Source: Lingula anatina
Lineage: Eukaryota; Brachiopoda; Lingulata; Lingulida; Lingulidae
Reading direction: 5' to 3'
DNA: 64,000 bases
Assembly: GCF_001039355.2 (NCBI RefSeq)
Contig: NW_019773681.1
Location: forward strand, 2,599 to 66,598
This document shows positions 59,081 to 64,000 of this stretch, piece by piece. The notes under the pieces are model-generated. The model was not told where the DNA came from, did not search any database, and saw nothing but the letters and a program-made list of their open reading frames with translations. Both the position numbers and the translations under genes were made by a program. Each line of letters opens with the position of its first letter. The first letter of the stretch is position 1.

Positions 59081-59259
59081 CAAATACTACTCTTATCATG
59101 GTTCAATGATTAATATGACGGTTGGTAAAATTTCTGAAAAGCTAGAGGTTACCGAATTATGACGAGTGCATTCTGCAATCCAAACACCAACCAAGGTAAT
59201 TCTCAGATACATTAAATTCCCAATATAGTATATTGCAACATATTAGGAGTGAGTTTTAC

Positions 59260-59335
59260 CTGTACTTTCTCCAGTTATATTTCTCTTGGTGGCAGGTACA
59301 CGCCCCCAGTCGCCATTTAGGTGTTTTGTCTCTCT
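59260..59335 (-). other. probable 5' UTR exon of TRIM 4
   Basis: Same exon as at 46585, with donor GTAAAA; the upstream sequence TGGCGACTGGGG is conserved. Confidence 0.5.
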
Positions 59336-59339
59336 TGAC

Positions 59340-60864
59340 ACGTACACCTGGTCAGGCGAGACGTTCAACGTCCAAGGAGATTTTAAAGTCACCTTAATCA
59401 GCAATATGGCCTTATCTCTATGTACACAACAGACATGGTGACACAATTTATCGCCGTTATCTCACTGAATTCAATGGTGTGCACTGATACGACTGACCTG
59501 GTAGAAGGAGTGTATAAAATATATTGAAGATAGATATTTAACAGCGACCCGCACTGAATCCACGGCTAAATGGCTACTGGCGGCCATCTTGGATTTGGCC
59601 TGTTTCCGGTACAAACGGACACTTTTTCAAGCCGGAAACAAGCAGAAATGAAAAATTCAGGTTCTAAACTACAAGAATCAATCATAAAACCTTTGCCTGA
59701 CGGGGGTGCAGCCAAATCCTTAAATAAGGCCTTTTTTCAATTTGGCTCATGGACTAAAAGTTGTATTGTGGATTTAGAAAGCACATTTTGATATTTGAAT
59801 TGTTTGAGTTATTTGTACTGTGAGATTGAACAATCATGCAATTCATTTAACGGTAGTAGTATTGAGGATTTAGACCGACAAACCTTCAAATGGATGCATT
59901 AATGGGTACATACATGTGTTACATATGTATATGTTCTAGGTTTGGTTTACAATCGAAAGCTATAGTACAGAAACTAGGGATGTCGCAAAAAATGCAATCA
60001 CGTCTCAACAACCGCAATCAATGTAGTGTCTCCCCCCACCCTATTACACCTTAGTCTACAGCTACCGTAGGTGATTTTGGTGTGCACAGTGACCTGTTCC
60101 TGACTGAGAAGAAACGGTGCACATACAAAAACAAAATGTCACGTAGCCCAGAGTGTGGAAACCCAGACGACGATATATAATATTCAGTCCTAGAACGCTA
60201 AGAGACAGGTTAGGGTTAAACAGAAGGGGCAGCATTTTCAGTAATAGCTAAGGTGCAATTAATTTGCGGGAGTCATTAGTACTGTGGCTGTCTGGGTGAT
60301 ATAAGATTATGAACTTTCCCTGCAGCGGCACAGTAATTAAAATCTCGTCCCAATGCGACCGGCCGAGGGACGACGCGTGTGGAGGCGTGTGAGAGGCGAA
60401 GAGACCATTACAGGATTACGCAGTCTTCCTTTTATGTAGGTCCGACATATTTAGGCCGTGGACCAGCTAGCACTCGGCTCCTCTCATTCTGAATGGTCCC
60501 TTAGTAGATTGATTTCCTCTTTTACTGAAGTGTAGCTTTAAATTAATAACACTATTACACTAAGGGGCAGGCAGTATTATCGTAAAGCTATATTGTTTGC
60601 TTGTGAATCAACTGTTGTAGTGGCCTATTTGTATTTAAACGCCGTATGGAATTCCTTTTGATTTCTCTAACACTCCCTATCCTTTATTCTCAAATGGTTT
60701 CCTTGGTTTACACAAGCACAGTAATACAGGCGGTCGTTAACAATCAGTTGGGAGGTTGAGAGAGACACAAAGGGAGAATGGATCATGGGCCATATAGTTT
60801 CAGACCTTTATTTATATGAATTATCTAAATTATTTATTTATCTATCTAAATTATCGTTTAGCAG
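59340..60864. other. upstream region of TRIM 4, no recognised gene
   Basis: A diverged form of the TRIM 2/3 upstream blocks, without the TTA MITE (empty site at about 60047). Contains one CGGCCATCTTGG box at about 59581. Confidence 0.5.
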
Positions 60865-60981
60865 CTTCAGTAGACGTGCCAGACATCTAAGCCTTTTAAG
60901 TCAAAAGCAATTTAGCGAGAAAACCCCTCGGAGATGGATCGATCCTGTTAGAACGATCTAGGTATGGGAACCCAGTCTAAG
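60865..60981. mobile_element. MITE fragment of the TTCCCATA/GATCGATC family
   Basis: The right end reads GATCGATCC...GTATGGGAACCCAGTCT, the complement of the left end of the family. The left end is unclear. Confidence 0.5.
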
Positions 60982-61012
60982 AATAATGGAATAGAAGAGC
61001 ATGAAAACTTAC

Positions 61013-62228
61013 TTTCACTAGTCCTTGAATTAGAGGCGACGGGTACGATCCCGAGTTATCCACATATTCATGGCCAGAAATGCGCAGCATTCACGCGATA
61101 CGCGAGGGCGCTACAGTAGGGCTTCAAGTGACTCAACTAGCCAATCACAGCACAACAATGGCATCGCACACAGACTCTGTGATAAGTGCTCAGCCCATTG
61201 TCAAGTAGTGTTAGTTCATGGTAACAAGCGTCTGACATGTGTAGAGAATTATATTGTAATATATATTATTCTTATTGTTACATTATTAAATTTAACTCTG
61301 TATCCAAGTAGTAACTATACTGTACCAAGTCAGGTACTGATGATGTGCAGAGGTCATATATTCCAGAATAAGCCATTACCACTAATTTATAACTTTAATT
61401 TTGTTTAATGTTATTCATGAAAGAGTTCGTGAAAGATTATTTGAATTTGTTAAATCGTGATCTTATTCTTTTTATATTCAAATAATTGAATAATGTGGGT
61501 CTTCCACTTCTTATTTGCATTTTTCCTTTACTACAAGATTATTTTGGAACAGTTGCAGCATTAAAATTGAAAATAAATAGCAATCTGAAAGAAAAAAAAT
61601 TGCATTATTATTAAATGATGATAGGAATTTTGGATTAAGAGATTAGTTAAATGCTGAGTAGTGATTTATGTAGAATCTGATAATATGATTGAAAATACTG
61701 ATTAAATTCTTGGCCTTGCACTGGGCAGTTTCACATTTGTGCCAAGTGTTTTCTGGACTCCATTGTACAGTGGTAAAAGTTCTTCAGTTGCCATGAAAAT
61801 TTTTAATCAGACTCTGTATGGTGCTGCTATCTGCTGGTGCTATCGGCAACGACTTAGTTTGCCTTTGTTTCTGAGTGAATCTACCGTCTAAAATCACTAT
61901 TTCTGAAAATGTGTGCGTTTTGCTGAGGTTAGGCTAGGCAATACACGGCAAACTTCTTAGTACGTGTGTACAACAGAATTCTTTAAAAAACCCTAGCGAT
62001 ATTTGGTCAGGTATTGCTTGAAGCATAGCACAGCGTTGCTGTCTATCGGCATCAGGCCGTAAGTTTGTCAATTTAATATCACGAATTACCCACGGATCGC
62101 GAACCCATTCATTTTCCTATGGCAATCTAGCAACTCATTAAAAGTGCACGCATACGTAGTGGGCTAAGCGTGACGTCATGCAGTGCATTTCTGGGAATGA
62201 GTAATATCATAAAAAGAAATGTCTCCAT
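61013..62228 (-). pseudogene. second copy of VioB-like exon 1, split by a transposon
   Basis: The ATG lies at 62226-62228, followed by METFLFMI-type signal-peptide sequence. After about 28 bases the exon is interrupted by the element at 61069-62200 and resumes at 61068 down to the conserved donor (GTAAGT, complement of 61007-61012). No exon 2-4 follows downstream, so this is a dead promoter/exon fragment. Confidence 0.7.
61069..62200. mobile_element. 1.1-kb DNA element (CATGGCCAGAAATG termini)
   Basis: The left end CATGGCCAGAAATGCGCAGC and the complement of the right end (GCAGTGCATTTCTGGGAATGA) are inverted relatives. The insertion point is fixed by comparison with intact exon 1 at 34341-34425. 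No transposase was seen. Its left 300 bases recur at 49224. Confidence 0.7.
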
Positions 62229-62795
62229 TTTGTCTGTTGGAGGGCAGATCTTTTGTTGAACTTAAATGTAAGCCTGTTTGACAGCTTTAAACAACGAGTC
62301 GAACGTCTTCTTCCGGTCGTCTGTAGTTCACGAGTCGTGATGATATCAGATAATTTCCGAGAAACATTTGATACAAAGTTCGATAAAATGCCGACAAAAC
62401 ATTCTGTTAACATATAAACAAACCTAGTAAAGGAAGACCACCATTGTTTTGATAACGTTCTAGTTCTAGGAAATGTATGAAATTTAACGCTGATAATTCT
62501 GTGTAGACAGGTAAACAAAACGCGTAAGGTAAATACCGGTACGTCGTGCGAAAAAATTCCACCACGAATTACACTGTATACTTCTGTCTACTGCTAGTAG
62601 TGGGGGCGTACACTGCACGGCATTAGAGGAAATAAATAAAATGTAGGGGTCATCGATAGAAAATCGCCTGACTTCGTCTCGTCATGCTTGTTAGACTTTT
62701 ATCCAAGTGGGGACGGGGCGAAGAGGGTGATTACAGGTACATTTTTGCCATGAGCTATGTTCAAATATAGACATTCTTGTCTACGACAAGGCATC

Positions 62796-62890
62796 CATTC
62801 TATTCTATTCTATTCTATTCTATTCTATTCTATTCTATTCTATTCCATTCTATTCTATTCTATTCTATTCCATTCTATTCTATTCTATTC
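62796..62890. repeat. (ATTCT)n microsatellite
   Basis: About 19 pentamers with two CATTC variants. Translation gives a false Ile-Leu-Phe-Tyr-Ser repeat ORF. Confidence 0.95.
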
Positions 62891-63432
62891 AGATGTGATA
62901 AGTCTCAATCCGAGAGAGCATAAATCATTCGCCTTTTGTAAACGAGACAGAGAAAGACAGAAAGAGAGGTGTCTCTTTTCTCTTTTAGCGAATTCCCCAT
63001 TCTCAATTAAGTTTCAACTCTTAATTCATCTCATCAAGACAAAACGTTTTTTTTTTATCACGCGACCAGAAAAAATCTCTTTTACTCAAGAATCTCGGAC
63101 CAAATGGCAGCCGGGGGCAGGGAGGGAGGGCCGGGGGCATTCTGCAAACCGAAAAAAATACAGCAGTTCAAAAGAATCACCATGAAATTCTTTTTAAAAC
63201 ACGCTTTCGTAAATGAAGACAGTAAATGGAATTGCTATTAGGCTACTTTATTTCATTAAATAAACGCAAGAACCTTCAAAGCTTTATAGATAATGCTACT
63301 TAGCACAAATTTTATCGGCTCATTAGGCCCATGCAATGACAAAATGACAACAGCAAATAACAATCACCACAGTGTTATAGCTGACCACATTACAGCTAGC
63401 ACAATTAAACAGCACATGAAGTTAGCGGGGGC

Positions 63433-63605
63433 GTTCCCATAAATCCATCTTTCTAGCTGAATCGATCTAGCTCTGCATTCAGTGTAAGCTGCTTTAATGT
63501 CTGGCACGCCTACTCAAGCTGCTAGGGGATACTTAACGATAGTCAATTACCACCTAGTTACTCAAAGTCTAAGACTGCGTTCCCATTATTTTATCGTACT
63601 GGCTG
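63433..63605. mobile_element. MITE of the GTTCCCATA family, second copy of 35047-35290
   Basis: Same ends as at 35047, with a single 36-base internal unit instead of two. Confidence 0.5.
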
Positions 63606-64000
63606 GATTTATTTTGTAGAGTGTTACAGTGGTTACTCATCTGCCTTTAAAACATACAGCGCAATCGATTTTAAGGATAAGAGTACGTTACAAATTTGTG
63701 TTGTCTACAGTCTACATACTTGCAGTTTATCGTCAGTAAAGGACAGCAACGCGTTTTCTTCACTATAAATTGAGACACTGCTCGAGGAGATTTATCATTC
63801 TGTGGGTTAAGGGTATTGTCACCCTTCGCCCACAACTTCTTATTTACTGACTTACATATTTTCTTTTGGCTGAAAGATAAATCTTCAGTGTTCAGTGACA
63901 AAATTAACTAACATTTACACATATGTCAACTAATGGGTGACCTCATAATTGCCATATTTGGGTAAAAGCTGAAAAAATCGGTTTCTCAAAATTCTCTTTT

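Larger units (their letters stand above)
62201..64000. repeat. repeat of the VioB-like upstream region, continuing past the window
   Basis: Matches 34410-35640, interrupted by the pentanucleotide array and about 0.5 kb of extra sequence (about 62797-63365). Confidence 0.85.

Noticed and set aside
62757-63185. 142-residue ORF with a repeated Ile-Leu-Phe-Tyr-Ser motif
   Set aside because: Translation of the (ATTCT)n microsatellite.

Overview
The window is AT-rich genomic DNA from an animal, most likely an invertebrate. The evidence is GT-AG introns of roughly 280 to 1200 bases, AATAAA polyadenylation signals, an intronless TRIM-type RING/B-box/beta-propeller family, signal-peptide defensins, and many short DNA transposons with terminal inverted repeats. 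TRIM-NHL expansions of this kind are known from lancelets, hemichordates, echinoderms, molluscs and brachiopods. The sequence alone does not let me choose among these, and there is no sign of bacterial operon structure.

Layout. 1-10.1 kb is almost entirely repeats, led by a 3.2-kb foldback element (145-3389) with a degenerate internal array. 10.2-28.3 kb holds three plus-strand paralogues encoding small secreted CS-alpha-beta defensin-like peptides (98-100 residues, two coding exons plus a 3' UTR exon). The second and third lie in two diverged copies of a segmental duplication (about 13.3-19.6 kb and 19.7-28.3 kb) whose later transposon insertions can be read directly from the empty sites. 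28.7-34.4 kb on the minus strand carries a four-exon gene with a signal peptide. Its product resembles VioB along its whole length: VioB is the bacterial ferritin-like iminophenyl-pyruvate dimer synthase family of bisindole pigment biosynthesis. This copy has two frame disruptions near 29.6-29.7 kb. 37.9-58.2 kb holds four minus-strand, single-coding-exon TRIM-NHL genes: two intact (633 residues), one cut off at a one-base N, and one with a one-base deletion. Each has an upstream non-coding exon. From 61 kb to the end, the 5' end and upstream DNA of the VioB-like gene are repeated, with exon 1 split by a transposon, so a larger tandem unit of about 27-28 kb probably continues past the window.

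Together the genes look like an innate-defence neighbourhood: antimicrobial peptides, TRIM ubiquitin-ligase candidates and a secreted VioB-like enzyme that might make or modify a small molecule. The functional link is inference from position only. Single-N joins at 19637 and 49531, two N gaps beside G/C homopolymers, and near-identical tandem blocks mean that some copies may be unmerged haplotypes rather than true paralogues.
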